Positions 13,837 through 14,681 of a DNA stretch of 14,681 nt are shown here, in pieces. The notes under the pieces were generated by a model that had not been told where the DNA came from, made no database searches, and saw nothing but the letters and a program-made list of their open reading frames with translations. The DNA lies in assembly GCA_039715165.1 (NCBI GenBank), contig JBDLHX010000059.1, forward strand, positions 1-14,681. The letters are read 5' to 3'. Numbering within the stretch: the first letter of the stretch is position 1; every line of letters starts with the position of its first letter. The position numbers and the translations under genes were made by a program. This DNA is from JAHEEL01 sp039715165 (GTDB taxonomy: Bacteria > Actinomycetota > Acidimicrobiia > Spongiisociales > UBA5794).

Positions 13837-13848
13837 TACGATTCCCAC
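13837..13848 (+). promoter_or_regulatory. -10 box of the small membrane protein, predicting a leaderless mRNA
   Basis: TACGAT (13837-13842) is followed by 6 nt and the ATG at 13849. No good ribosome site and no clear -35 box are visible. The 70-nt gap shared with the divergent ctaA must hold both promoters. Confidence 0.45.
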
Positions 13849-13956
13849 ATGAAGAGATTCCTCCTCGGGCTCATCCTCCTGGCCGCCGCAGCCGGCCTTG
13901 GAATCGCCGCGTACCGAGCCATGACGGTCGAAGTCCCGGTCGACGATCAAGCCTGA
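13849..13956 (+). CDS. Small single-pass membrane protein (35 residues)
   Basis: The frame encodes a positively charged start (MKRF), a hydrophobic helix rich in Leu and Ala (about residues 5-21), and a short acidic tail ending PVDDQA. There is no cysteine, so it is not a lipoprotein. It has a plausible -10 box 6 nt upstream. Its TGA stop is directly followed, in the same frame, by the GTG start of the MenH-like gene, so the two are surely transcribed together. It could be a real small membrane protein, or a 5' piece of the hydrolase cut off by the TGA. I do not recognise a family. Confidence 0.5.
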   Translation: MKRFLLGLILLAAAAGLGIAAYRAMTVEVPVDDQA

Positions 13957-14681
13957 GTGCCCAGCCGCACCACAGCCCACCCCGCTCTAGCCATCCGGAT
14001 CTTCGGATCCGGGAGGCCCGTCGCTGCGCTCCACGGGTTCACGCTCACTGGGAAGCAGTTCGCCTCACTCGCCGGGTCTGATCTCCAGATCCACGCCGCC
14101 GATCTCCCCGGTCACGGGCGCACGCGCGTTGATCCCATCGACCTCTCGACGACGGTCACCGCTGTCGCAGAGTGGCTCGCCTCGTTCGACCAGCCGGTCC
14201 CCCTCATGGGCTACTCGCAAGGCGGCCGGATCGCTCTCCTGACGGCGCTCGAGTACCCGGATCTCGTCGAACGGCTCGTCCTCGTCTCAACAAGCCTCGG
14301 CATCGAGGACGAGAACGAGCGCCGGATCCGCCGAGTGAGTGACGAGACCCTCGCCGACCGCATCGAGGAGATTGGGATCGAGCGCTTCCTCGATGAGTGG
14401 ATCTCCGGCCCCTTCACGGCCACCGGACACCTCGACGAAGCCACACGGCAGACCGACCGGGATGTCCGAATGGAGAACACGGCCGCCGGTCTCGCTACAG
14501 CCCTACGTGGCTTGGGTCAGGGATCTCAGCCGTACGTCGGGGACCAGCTCGCGGAGCTCGGCGTCCCGCTGCTCACCATCTCAGGCGAACGCGACGCCAA
14601 GTACGCATCCCTCGCAGCGGCCACAGCATCGGGTGCACCCGACGGACGCCACGTCTCGATCGAAGATGCCGGCCACAATGT
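13957..14681 (+). CDS. menH: Alpha/beta hydrolase, MenH-like (3' end outside window)
   Basis: The 241 residues visible run off the window end. The fold is an alpha/beta hydrolase: oxyanion segment LHGFTLTG, DLPGHGRT, nucleophile elbow GYSQGGRIAL with Ser87, acid Asp213 in GERDAKY, and His240 in AGHN. The elbow, the cap segment (FLDEWISGPF near 144-153) and the closing AGHN are typical of MenH, which removes pyruvate from the SEPHCHC intermediate to form SHCHC in menaquinone synthesis. Other small hydrolases share parts of this pattern, so the exact reaction is likely but not certain; finding menaquinone genes just beyond the window would settle it. The GTG start touches the preceding TGA with no gap and has no obvious ribosome site, so translation probably depends on coupling to the small upstream frame. 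Confidence 0.72.
   Translation, partial: MPSRTTAHPALAIRIFGSGRPVAALHGFTLTGKQFASLAGSDLQIHAADLPGHGRTRVDPIDLSTTVTAVAEWLASFDQPVPLMGYSQGGRIALLTALEYPDLVERLVLVSTSLGIEDENERRIRRVSDETLADRIEEIGIERFLDEWISGPFTATGHLDEATRQTDRDVRMENTAAGLATALRGLGQGSQPYVGDQLAELGVPLLTISGERDAKYASLAAATASGAPDGRHVSIEDAGHN

Noticed and set aside
13779..13922. N-terminal extension of heme A synthase
   Set aside because: The family begins close to its first membrane helix; the extra 48 residues overlap the divergent small gene and show no signal.

Overview
This is a GC-rich, densely packed stretch of bacterial chromosome with many GTG starts, repeated 4-bp GTGA stop/start overlaps and TANNNT-type -10 boxes close to start codons. Together with heme A synthesis genes and a MenH-like enzyme, this suggests an aerobic, menaquinone-using actinobacterium, possibly of the Acidimicrobiia; that class assignment is a guess. 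I see no tRNA, rRNA, CRISPR array, insertion sequence or prophage gene.

Layout. 1-187: non-coding, with a 23-nt direct repeat and a strong terminator. 188-1546 (-): membrane-anchored branched-chain-amino-acid-type substrate-binding protein with structured leader. 1657-4842 (-): a tight four-gene operon encoding a DeoR-type HTH fused to a NosL-like cysteine-rich domain, an exported DsrE-like lipoprotein with a CPVC motif, a PCu(A)C copper-chaperone lipoprotein, and a MauG/CcpA-like di-haem lipoprotein. It reads as an envelope copper/redox module under its own metal-sensing regulator. 4983-6299 (+): HflX GTPase, divergent from that operon. 6330-7658 (-): PIN-PhoH ATPase. 7770-8759 (+): GpsA. 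8777-9376 (-): 3-methyladenine glycosylase Tag. 9387-10460 (-): a DAHP synthase-like domain fused to a C-terminal chorismate mutase. 10461-10657 (-): its leader, with a Tyr/Phe-rich leader peptide and alternative hairpins. 10673-13778 (-): ctaA-ctaB-phosphotransferase operon. 13849-13956 (+): 35-residue membrane protein. 13957-end (+): MenH-like hydrolase cut by the window edge.

Two things stand out. First, the DAHP synthase domain at 9387-10460 has lost all four metal ligands and the main phosphate-binding residues of that family, while its chorismate mutase domain is almost intact; upstream lies a probable ribosome-mediated attenuator whose peptide has Tyr and Phe codons but no Trp, which fits an enzyme committed to the Phe/Tyr branch. 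Second, the copper/thiol operon pairs an unusual HTH-NosL fusion with three lipoproteins. All functional statements rest on reading motifs by eye and from memory of families; no search was run.
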